12,822 bases of DNA from Flavobacteriales bacterium UBA5939 (GTDB lineage: Bacteria > Bacteroidota > Bacteroidia > Flavobacteriales > Schleiferiaceae), in assembly GCA_002430755.1 (NCBI GenBank), contig DJCX01000085.1:2750-15571 (forward strand). Direction: 5' to 3'. The notes under the pieces are model-generated. The model was not told the DNA's origin, searched no databases, and saw only the letters and a list, made by a program, of their open reading frames with translations. Both the position numbers and the translations under genes were made by a program. This document shows, piece after piece, positions 1 to 6,281 of the stretch (the first letter of the stretch is position 1; the number at the start of each line of letters is the position of its first letter).

Positions 1-879
1 GCACGCTTTAAAACAATTTGTAATAAACTGCTTGTACTTCGAGAAGGCCGTGCCTTTCAAAATCTTATCACCTCCATAGCGCTCGTCATTGAAAAGCGGA
101 TGTCCCAAATAGCGCATATGTGCACGAATTTGGTGTGTACGTCCAGTCTCCAATCGGCAACTGATTAAAGTTACATAACCAAAACGCTGCAGCACCTTGT
201 AATGAGTAACCGCATGCTTTCCTTCAGAGCCGTCAGGGAAAACAGCCATCTGCAGTCGGTCTTTCACACTGCGACCAATGTGGCCTTCAATCGTACCTTC
301 TTCCTCTTCGACGTTTCCCCAAACTAAGGCAACATATTCCCGAGAGGTCGTACGGTCAAAAAACTGCTTTGCCAAATGCGCCATGCCCAGCTCTGAAGCT
401 GCGGCAACCATGACGCCCGAGGTGTTTTTATCTAACCTGTGCACTAATCCAGGACGCTCCTCACCTTGCTTACCTACCGGTAGATTCTCTGCTAGATGAG
501 CGAGACCGTGTACCAAGGTACCGTTGTAATTGCCGTGACCTGGATGGCAGACCAAACCCGGCTGCTTATTGATCACAATAACGTGCTCGTCGCGGTAAAG
601 AATATCGAGATCCAATTCTTGAGGCACAATCGTAGAATCTCTTGGCGGTTCATTTAAGACCACCTCAACGGTATCCCCTGCCTTGACTTTATAATTGCTC
701 TTAACGGGGTTTCCATTGACATGAACGGCCTTTGCTTCCGCTGCCTTCTGAATGCGCGAACGGCTGGTATCGAACAAAAAATTCGTCAGAAACTTATCGA
801 CACGCAATGGTCCCTGTCCTGCGTCGGCTACAAACCTGTGGTGTACGTATAGTTCGTCTTTTTCTTCTTGCTCACTCAT
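1..879 (-). CDS. rluD: RluD-family 23S rRNA pseudouridine synthase (3' end cut off by window)
   Basis: Converts specific uridines of 23S rRNA to pseudouridine in the cytoplasm; the RluD group acts on the helix 69 region. The reading frame opens with ATG at 879 (MSEQEEKDELY) and stays open to base 1, giving 293 visible residues of an expected 320-350, so the C-terminus is missing. Residues about 20-75 look like an S4 RNA-binding domain (VDKFL, then RIQKAAEAKAVHVNG). The catalytic core carries the family motif HRLDKNTSG, with the nucleophilic Asp at residue 150 (codon 430-432), and the later RTHQIRAHMRYLGHPLFND block. It starts 12 nt after the stop of the T9SS cargo gene and is probably the last or an internal gene of the PASTA-cargo-rluD operon. 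RluC-type specificity cannot be excluded from motifs alone, but the S4 plus core layout and the QFVTNCFKA-like C-terminal stretch favour RluD. Confidence 0.93.
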   Translation of the reverse strand, partial: MSEQEEKDELYVHHRFVADAGQGPLRVDKFLTNFLFDTSRSRIQKAAEAKAVHVNGNPVKSNYKVKAGDTVEVVLNEPPRDSTIVPQELDLDILYRDEHVIVINKQPGLVCHPGHGNYNGTLVHGLAHLAENLPVGKQGEERPGLVHRLDKNTSGVMVAAASELGMAHLAKQFFDRTTSREYVALVWGNVEEEEGTIEGHIGRSVKDRLQMAVFPDGSEGKHAVTHYKVLQRFGYVTLISCRLETGRTHQIRAHMRYLGHPLFNDERYGGDKILKGTAFSKYKQFITNCFKAC

Positions 880-891
880 CAGGACCGTATT

Positions 892-2709
892 TTAAAGCTT
901 AATCCATTTGACCTGAGCAATACCCTGCGCAGTTCGAAGAGATAAAATATATAAACCAGCATCAAGGTGATGCAGCTCGAGCTGCTCATATCCCTCAACA
1001 CGACCAGTTGCAACCGTAGCACCGGTGAGGGTCCTTAAAACATAGTGCGCCGAAGGCGACTCTATACTCAAGCTGCCAGAAGAAGGATTGGGATATACCT
1101 TGAAATCTTGGGCCAATTCCTCCACGACCATATCCGTTGGGGAATAACGGAAGTACGGTCGCATCATTGCAACACCAGGCTCTAAACTCTGGTACCAATT
1201 AAATCCGTCCCCGTAATATCTCGGCATTCCGGAAGGTAAAGTACGTTGCTGATCTAAACCTAAATACATGGGGTTCGAAGAGGTACAGATGTATCCTATC
1301 CAAACTTCAGCAAATGCATTTAAACTAATGCTTGAGTCCAACTCGTAAGGCATCATATCGCCGCGGTAATAACCCGTGGACGGGCTGTACAAACTATCAC
1401 TCATGTACAAGATATTTCCTGGGCCATCCCCACTATCCGCCGGTGCCCAAACGGCCATTCTAAAGGTACTGGTGTACGCTTCGCCAGCATCGACGAAGTT
1501 AAAATACATCCCCTTGAGAGTATCGGAGCCGCCAAGTCCTCCTACCTTAAATTTTTGTGCTACTCGGCCGCCAATTACATTCTGAACAGCATATGCACGC
1601 TCGGCACTGCCATCGTCCAAAGCCAAGTAGTTATCTAGGGTCAATTCACCTCGTACGGTATCGTTGGAACGGAAACCTGCCGCCGAACCGTCAAACCACA
1701 CCTTGGTGGAGACGGTAGTTGGGCCGCTAAATGAAGTCATTGCTGCAGAGGGAACGCTAACAGTGAACGTCTGATCTTGGTTGTGCTGAGTATTTGTGAT
1801 TACCGGCACGGCAGTAGTTTGTTGAACTAGAGTACCGTTTTCTTCCCAGCGGAATTGGCCAAGGTTCAAACTCCACCCTCCAGAAGGTACAGCACCGTTT
1901 CTGCGGTAAGTAAACTCCAATGTAGAGGGACGATTTGCCACACTGCTGGCATTGCTTACCCACCAGGGCCAGCTCGTATAGGCTCCAGACCCAATAATAA
2001 GCGGATGCGCGCGAGCGATCGCTGGTTCTGTAATGATGGTATCTGCTGGATTGCGGTCTTTATCCAATTGCACGTAGTCAATATTCCATATATCGTAGGC
2101 ACCGGCACGCGCTCCATAAGCTGCAAATCGGAAGCGGAAACCTTTTTGCAAATAATTGGCGCCTTGAACAGGAAGAATAACGGAAGAGAACGGGCTAGAT
2201 GTACTAGAGCCTTTCTGCCCCCAGACCTGAGTCCAATCAGAAGTCACTGGCGACCAATATTCAACGACAATACTATCAGCGTTAGACGGTAATTCGCCGC
2301 GACCGCCCTCTTGCAACTGAAAACTGAGGTATACATTAGATAGGCCTTGTAAATCCAGGTAGGCCGACGTTAATACATCTGCCAAGGAATCTGAACCTAG
2401 TGCATTCTCTTTGTAAGCAAAACCATATTCATTGAGCCCATCGAAACTCGCAACTCCGAGAGAATTCTGGAACAGAGCCATTTCGTCGTTTACCCAAACC
2501 TTTGCATCCTGCCATAGCGCTGAAGACGGCTTGTCCGACGGGTAAGAAAAATCGTCCGTAAACGGAGGCACTAAGGTATCTGTACTCTCCGCGGACCATG
2601 AAACTACAGGAGCATTCGACAGCACAGCAGTAATTTCTTGAACCTGCGCCGAAGCGACAACCGCAGCAAGACTGATAAAAAATGTAAAACGGAATCTAGA
2701 ATTCAGCAT
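892..2709 (-). CDS. Secreted protein with T9SS type A C-terminal sorting domain
   Basis: A 605-residue exported protein of unknown specific function. Residues 1-21 form a Sec signal peptide (basic start, hydrophobic FFISLAAVVA, then SAQ cleavage site). Residues about 50-215 contain FTDDFS, aromatic beta-strand stretches and YDIWNIDYVQLD; this resembles the jelly-roll or MAM-like lectin folds often found in Bacteroidetes surface proteins (inference from pattern). The last 70 residues (about 536-605) start with FKVYPNPSSGSLSIE and run through LDAGLYILSL to a KWIKL end, a clear type A Por/T9SS sorting domain that directs passage through the outer membrane and removal or attachment at the surface. 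I see no catalytic motif. The ATG at 2709 lies inside the upstream PASTA gene, overlapping it by 14 nt, so the two are translationally close. Likely role: surface or gliding/adhesion-related structural protein; the exact function is unknown. Confidence 0.9.
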   Translation of the reverse strand: MLNSRFRFTFFISLAAVVASAQVQEITAVLSNAPVVSWSAESTDTLVPPFTDDFSYPSDKPSSALWQDAKVWVNDEMALFQNSLGVASFDGLNEYGFAYKENALGSDSLADVLTSAYLDLQGLSNVYLSFQLQEGGRGELPSNADSIVVEYWSPVTSDWTQVWGQKGSSTSSPFSSVILPVQGANYLQKGFRFRFAAYGARAGAYDIWNIDYVQLDKDRNPADTIITEPAIARAHPLIIGSGAYTSWPWWVSNASSVANRPSTLEFTYRRNGAVPSGGWSLNLGQFRWEENGTLVQQTTAVPVITNTQHNQDQTFTVSVPSAAMTSFSGPTTVSTKVWFDGSAAGFRSNDTVRGELTLDNYLALDDGSAERAYAVQNVIGGRVAQKFKVGGLGGSDTLKGMYFNFVDAGEAYTSTFRMAVWAPADSGDGPGNILYMSDSLYSPSTGYYRGDMMPYELDSSISLNAFAEVWIGYICTSSNPMYLGLDQQRTLPSGMPRYYGDGFNWYQSLEPGVAMMRPYFRYSPTDMVVEELAQDFKVYPNPSSGSLSIESPSAHYVLRTLTGATVATGRVEGYEQLELHHLDAGLYILSLRTAQGIAQVKWIKL

Positions 2710-3517
2710 CTAGCGTATCGATAATTTCAGGTTGTGGGAGGAGTGTTGAATCGGACACTAGCCAAAGGTCAACAGCACTACCGGCTTTGACTTCAAGGTC
2801 TTCTTCGTAAGCCGGGGACGATTTGAGCACAAAAGCACCTAACGTATCCTCAGTAACGGATTGGTAAATCACAGCACCAACGTTTAAACTAGAGTAACTT
2901 AGCTTTTCCCGTGCCTCGCTGAATGTCATACCAACGAGATTCGGCAGGTAAACTAATGCACCGTCCAATCCAGCACTAACAAAGATTGTGAAGCGGCTTC
3001 CCGTTTCATACAACTTCTGCTCATCGGCGAGGCTATCATTTTCGTCAACTACCCTTAACACTAAATCGTGACTGAGATCAGGCACCGCAATAATGCTATC
3101 GATGATAAATCCCTTGGTCTTAAATTTTGAGGTCACATAACTGACCAACTGGTCCTTGTAATTAGGTAACGGGTACTTTGGCAATCGTGCAGGGTTGGTC
3201 GATAGTAGAATTTTACGACCCAATTTTACCGTCGCATATTCCTTGGGGAAGGATTCGATGATTGCACCCTCGGGTACACCCGGGGCATAATGCGTACTAT
3301 CTATGACCTCGTACCCAAGTCCTAGTGAATCTAATTGAGCTGCAGCGTCCTCGAGTTGCAGCATCTTAAGATTGGGAATCTCAACGGTATGGCCGTGCAT
3401 AGTGGTGCTACTCAACCACCACAAACTTCCGAATACACTAACCACAACCACTGCTCCGGCAATAACTGCCGTTTTCACGAAGGAGCGAGAAAATAGAAAT
3501 CTAAGCCATTGCTTCAT
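2696..3517 (-). CDS. Membrane-anchored PASTA-domain protein
   Basis: A 273-residue protein with a short basic cytoplasmic start (MKQWLRFLFSRSFVK), one transmembrane helix at about 15-36 and a long periplasmic part. The outer part reads as three PASTA-like repeats at about 43-107, 115-182 and 188-255, recognised by openings such as VEIPNLKMLQLEDAAAQL and YLPNLVGMTFSEAREKL and by the final strand of each (ILLSTNP, FTIFVSAG, VDLWLVS). The second repeat is degenerate. PASTA domains in other phyla bind peptidoglycan stems or muropeptides, usually fused to a Ser/Thr kinase or a penicillin-binding protein; neither partner domain is present here. It is transcribed away from ddl, which makes D-Ala-D-Ala, the part of the stem that PASTA ligands include, so a cell-wall binding or sensing role is plausible but inferred. 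Stop codon TAG at 2696-2698 lies within the next gene. Confidence 0.9.
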   Translation of the reverse strand: MKQWLRFLFSRSFVKTAVIAGAVVVVSVFGSLWWLSSTTMHGHTVEIPNLKMLQLEDAAAQLDSLGLGYEVIDSTHYAPGVPEGAIIESFPKEYATVKLGRKILLSTNPARLPKYPLPNYKDQLVSYVTSKFKTKGFIIDSIIAVPDLSHDLVLRVVDENDSLADEQKLYETGSRFTIFVSAGLDGALVYLPNLVGMTFSEAREKLSYSSLNVGAVIYQSVTEDTLGAFVLKSSPAYEEDLEVKAGSAVDLWLVSDSTLLPQPEIIDTLDAEF

Positions 3518-3578
3518 GGTGTAAAGATACTTTATTCATACCCTCTAATCATTAGGGTTCTGCATTACATTTACAACA
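3518..3578. promoter_or_regulatory. Divergent promoter region between PASTA gene and ddl
   Basis: Only 61 bp separate the two divergent starts. For the PASTA gene, the minus-strand octamer TATCTTTA (3522-3529) matches seven of eight positions of the Bacteroidetes -7 box TAnnTTTG and sits 4 nt before the ATG. For ddl, TACATTTA (3566-3573) gives the same match 5 nt before its ATG. No clear -33 TTG is seen for either. If the boxes are real, both transcripts would begin at or within a few bases of their start codons. These are pattern matches only. Confidence 0.35.
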
Positions 3579-4550
3579 ATGGAAAACGAGCAAAAATTGA
3601 TTGGCGTATTGGCCGGCGGATATTCTTCTGAACGGGCCATTAGTTTAGCTTCAGGAAAGACTGCTTATGAGGCTTTCCTCAAAGCCGGTTACACTACAGT
3701 GTTCATAGAACTTGATCGGGAAGGCTTCAAAGTAGACGGTCAATTGGTCAAAATCTCAGACCTCGGTTTGGCCTATGTATTCAATGCTGTTCATGGCACT
3801 CCAGGAGAAGACGGTCACATTTCCGGTATGCTCGAAGTTTTTGGAATCCCACACAGCACATGCGATACGTTTACGAGTTCCCTTACTTTTTCCAAATTCC
3901 AATGCAACACCATTTTACGGGCCCATGGTATCGATGTACCGAGAGGGGAAAGCTTTTTTGAAGAACCGCAAAGTGAACTATTCAATGATTGGCAATACCC
4001 ATTATTCGTCAAACCCAATCGTTCCGGATCGAGCTTTGGTGTAAGCCGCATTGAAACTCCGGAAGGATTTTCTACAGCCTTTAAAGAGGCCCAAAAAGAA
4101 GACAAAGAGGTGATTGTTGAAGAAGGCATCACTGGTGTGGAAGTAGGCTGCGGAGTGTTGCGAGCGAGCTATGACTTTGCTTCGAATCGGGAGTTGGACG
4201 AATCGGTCACCCAAAGTATTGCGATCACCGAAATCGTCCCCACGGAAAGCACCTTCTTTGATTACCAGGCGAAATACGATGGGAAATCGCAAGAAATAAC
4301 ACCGGCTAGAATTCCTACTGAAACTACTGCTGCCATAGAGCAAATCTCCATTAGAACGTACGATTTATTAGGTCTTAAAGGCATCGTCCGAATGGACTTT
4401 ATCATTGACAAAGAACGCGGACCTGTGCTCATAGAAGTAAATAGTATCCCTGGACTCAGCCCTGCATCCATTGTGCCTCAACAATTGGCCTATAGAGGGT
4501 GGCAACTCCACCACGTGCTAAGTGTTCTCGCAGAAGAACATATTGCGTAA
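3579..4550 (+). CDS. ddl: D-alanine--D-alanine ligase
   Basis: Joins two D-alanines using ATP to make the dipeptide that ends the peptidoglycan stem; cytoplasmic ATP-grasp enzyme. 323 residues, near the usual 300-370. The N-terminal domain shows LAGGYSSERAISLASG (11-26) and HGTPGEDG (72-79). The ATP-grasp part shows KPNRSGSSFGVSRI (145-158), EIVPTESTFFDYQAKYD (218-234) and RMDF with IEVNSIPGLSP (271-295). Aligning by eye to E. coli DdlB, the substrate-positioning triad Glu15/Ser150/Tyr216 corresponds to E18, S151 and Y233, and the Mg ligands to D273, E286 and N288. The retained Tyr in the AKY loop argues for D-Ala-D-Ala rather than D-Ala-D-lactate product. It leads a two-gene unit with coaD, which starts 9 nt after the stop, and is divergent from the PASTA gene. 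Confidence 0.96.
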   Translation: MENEQKLIGVLAGGYSSERAISLASGKTAYEAFLKAGYTTVFIELDREGFKVDGQLVKISDLGLAYVFNAVHGTPGEDGHISGMLEVFGIPHSTCDTFTSSLTFSKFQCNTILRAHGIDVPRGESFFEEPQSELFNDWQYPLFVKPNRSGSSFGVSRIETPEGFSTAFKEAQKEDKEVIVEEGITGVEVGCGVLRASYDFASNRELDESVTQSIAITEIVPTESTFFDYQAKYDGKSQEITPARIPTETTAAIEQISIRTYDLLGLKGIVRMDFIIDKERGPVLIEVNSIPGLSPASIVPQQLAYRGWQLHHVLSVLAEEHIA

Positions 4551-4559
4551 CTTTATCCC

Positions 4560-5021
4560 ATGAGCAAACGTATTGCATTATTTCCAGGATCCTTTGATCC
4601 TATCACATTGGGCCATCTCGATATTATCGAGCGTGCGCTTCCCTTATTTGATGAAATCCAAATAGCCGTTGGAACTAATAGTGCAAAACAGTATCTATTC
4701 CCTCTTGAACAACGCGTCGCTTGGATTGAAGAAACCTTTGCCAATGAACCTAAGGTTAAGGTCATTACCTACGAAGGGCTTACCGTTGACTTTGCCCGGA
4801 AACAAGGGGTCAACTTCCTGCTGCGTGGATTGCGCAATCCTGCAGATTTCGAATTTGAAAAGGCCATCGCTCAAGCAAATAGAGAAATGGTGCCGGATCT
4901 AGAAACAGTATTCCTTCTGACCAGTGCACGTTATGCCTACATCAGTTCAAGCATTGTACGTGAAGTATACAACCACGGTGGTGATTTCGCCGGATTCGTT
5001 CCCGATGCCGTTAAGCCGTAA
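4560..5021 (+). CDS. coaD: Pantetheine-phosphate adenylyltransferase
   Basis: Transfers AMP from ATP to 4'-phosphopantetheine, giving dephospho-CoA, the penultimate step of CoA synthesis in the cytoplasm. 153 residues, typical for the family (about 155-165). The nucleotidyltransferase signature PGSFDPITLGH is at 9-19, with the TxGH-type histidine at 19. LRGLRNPADFEFE (88-100) and the YAYISSS block (125-131) are the other hallmark motifs for phosphopantetheine and ATP binding. It follows ddl by 9 nt and is probably co-transcribed with it. Its last 11 bases overlap the end of the convergent NUDIX gene, and no intrinsic terminator is visible just downstream, so the transcript probably runs antisense into that gene. 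Confidence 0.97.
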   Translation: MSKRIALFPGSFDPITLGHLDIIERALPLFDEIQIAVGTNSAKQYLFPLEQRVAWIEETFANEPKVKVITYEGLTVDFARKQGVNFLLRGLRNPADFEFEKAIAQANREMVPDLETVFLLTSARYAYISSSIVREVYNHGGDFAGFVPDAVKP

Positions 5022-5634
5022 CTTCTTCTGAGGCGAACTCTGTGAAAACAGCTTTCAGGCTATTGTAAGAAGGCATCTTGGCCAATTTTTTTCTCAGTTT
5101 TTTTGGAGAGGCCCAATACACGTCAGTAATTCCTTCCTCTTTTTGAGGCTTCAATTTTTTCGTGTGCTCCGTATACATGGGATACCAGTAGGTTGTTTTA
5201 ATGGCAAACCCACCTTTCACAGTGTAACAATGTACTGTTTTCGTTGGTGCACCTGTTATTTTCAGACCTTTAACCTTGCACTCCTCTTCCACCTCGCGAA
5301 CGGCGCAATCTTCGATCTTTTCATGAAACTCCAGCTTGCCCTTTGGCATGTCCAACTTGCCGTTGCGTTCGATGATGAGTAACTGGCCTTTGTCATTTTT
5401 AACCCATCCACCGGCTGCAATAACACATTTGTGCAACGTCATAAACAACGACCAAAACGGATGGTCTATACCGATACTCAAATCTACATTTAGAGTGTTG
5501 TCTTGAAGGTCTTTCAAAAAGGCTTTAACCTTTCTCTTGGTGGATAATCTGTTGATAATCTCAGGGGCTTCTCCCCCAGGAACAGGAATCAAAACAGAGC
5601 CTTTAATGAAAACTTTGGTGTAATTTTGCAGCAT
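5011..5634 (-). CDS. NUDIX hydrolase with uncharacterised N-terminal domain
   Basis: A 207-residue protein, taking the ATG at 5632-5634 as start; a TTG at 5646 would add four residues (MFCI) but is a poorer choice. Residues about 70-200 form a NUDIX fold that hydrolyses a nucleoside diphosphate linked to another group; the substrate cannot be read from the sequence. The Nudix box spans 99-121: G99, E105, R113, E114, E117 and E118 are in place, so metal binding and catalysis look intact, but the Gly of REUxEExGU is Lys120. WYPMYTEHT and KEEGITDVYWAS follow as in NUDIX proteins with inorganic-phosphate or nucleotide substrates. The first 70 residues (KVFIKGSVLIPVP and onward) are not a domain I recognise. 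Two A7 tracts encode the KKLRKKLAK stretch near the C-terminus. The gene sits head to head with pyrE and tail to tail with coaD, overlapping both. Confidence 0.88.
   Translation of the reverse strand: MLQNYTKVFIKGSVLIPVPGGEAPEIINRLSTKRKVKAFLKDLQDNTLNVDLSIGIDHPFWSLFMTLHKCVIAAGGWVKNDKGQLLIIERNGKLDMPKGKLEFHEKIEDCAVREVEEECKVKGLKITGAPTKTVHCYTVKGGFAIKTTYWYPMYTEHTKKLKPQKEEGITDVYWASPKKLRKKLAKMPSYNSLKAVFTEFASEEVTA
5621..5628 (+). promoter_or_regulatory. Candidate -7 promoter box for pyrE
   Basis: TAATTTTG fits the Bacteroidetes -7 consensus TAnnTTTG at every fixed position and ends 4 nt before the pyrE ATG (5633). A -33 TTG at the usual distance is not evident. The box lies within the first five codons of the opposing NUDIX gene. 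The expected start of transcription falls at or next to the ATG, suggesting a leaderless or nearly leaderless mRNA. Confidence 0.5.
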
Positions 5635-6274
5635 GATACAGAACAAAGAAGCAGCCCTGAAGACCGCCGAAAGTCTTTTACAAATTAAGGCGATTAAATT
5701 ACAACCAGATAACCCATTTACTTGGGCTAGTGGATGGAAAAGTCCTATCTACTGTGATAACCGCTTGACATTAAGTTTTCCAGCTATTCGAAATTATCTA
5801 AAAATCGAATTCGCCAAACAAATTGAAGAAGTTTATGGAAAGCCTGATTACATCGCTGGAGTAGCTACAGGTGCGATTGCTATCGGTGCACTCGTTGCTG
5901 ACTTCATGGGCGTTCCATTCATCTATGTTCGTGATAAAGCCAAAGGCCACGGACGCCAAAATCAGGTAGAAGGCTTTTTCGAACCGGGCTCTAATGTGGT
6001 GGTCATTGAAGATTTAATCTCTACCGGAGGCTCTTCGCTAAAAGCTGTCGCTGCCCTCAAAGAAGCTGGAGCACGCGTTTTAGGAATGATGGCCATATTC
6101 ACTTACGGCTTCCCTGTAGCCCTCGAGAATTTCGAAGAGGCCGGTGTTCGCTTGAACACCCTTAGCGATTACCACCATTTATTGGAACAAGCTGTTCACA
6201 GTGGTGCAATTTCGCTCGAAACAAGGGATCTATTATCTGAATGGCGTAAAGACCCTTCTGTCTGGGGTAAATAG
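5633..6274 (+). CDS. pyrE: Orotate phosphoribosyltransferase
   Basis: Attaches ribose-5-phosphate from PRPP to orotate, forming OMP in de novo pyrimidine synthesis; cytoplasmic dimer. 213 residues, the normal size. The N-terminal hood has FTWASGWKSPIYCDNR (29-44), which binds orotate. The flexible catalytic loop RDKAKGHGRQNQVEG is at 100-114, and the PRPP-binding motif VVVIEDLISTGGSS is at 122-135 with its two acidic residues E126 and D127. The ATG at 5633-5635 shares two bases with the start codon of the divergent NUDIX gene. It is a single-gene transcription unit ended by a hairpin inside birA at 6321-6351. The stop is 7 nt from the end of birA. Confidence 0.96.
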   Translation: MIQNKEAALKTAESLLQIKAIKLQPDNPFTWASGWKSPIYCDNRLTLSFPAIRNYLKIEFAKQIEEVYGKPDYIAGVATGAIAIGALVADFMGVPFIYVRDKAKGHGRQNQVEGFFEPGSNVVVIEDLISTGGSSLKAVAALKEAGARVLGMMAIFTYGFPVALENFEEAGVRLNTLSDYHHLLEQAVHSGAISLETRDLLSEWRKDPSVWGK

Positions 6275-6281
6275 AGAGCGC

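Noticed and set aside
1855..2292. Plus-strand open frame of 145 codons opposite the T9SS cargo gene
   Set aside because: Antisense to a continuous coding sequence with signal peptide and sorting domain; the translation shows no domain.
4002..4343. Minus-strand open frame opposite ddl
   Set aside because: Shadow of the ATP-grasp coding sequence; low-complexity Ser/Phe/Arg composition and no start context.
5080..5104. TTGGCCAA followed by T7, considered as a coaD terminator
   Set aside because: The palindrome has no loop, so it cannot form a useful hairpin; the T tracts are explained by lysine codons of the NUDIX gene.
5136..5160. CCTC-T5-GAGG hairpin followed by a T6 run, considered as terminator for ddl-coaD
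   Set aside because: Only four pairs, and the T-run starts six bases after the stem, so it is too weak and badly spaced to call.
5635..5646. TTG at 5646 as the start of the NUDIX gene, giving an MFCI extension
   Set aside because: An ATG four codons downstream at 5634 is a stronger start, and the family match begins just after it.
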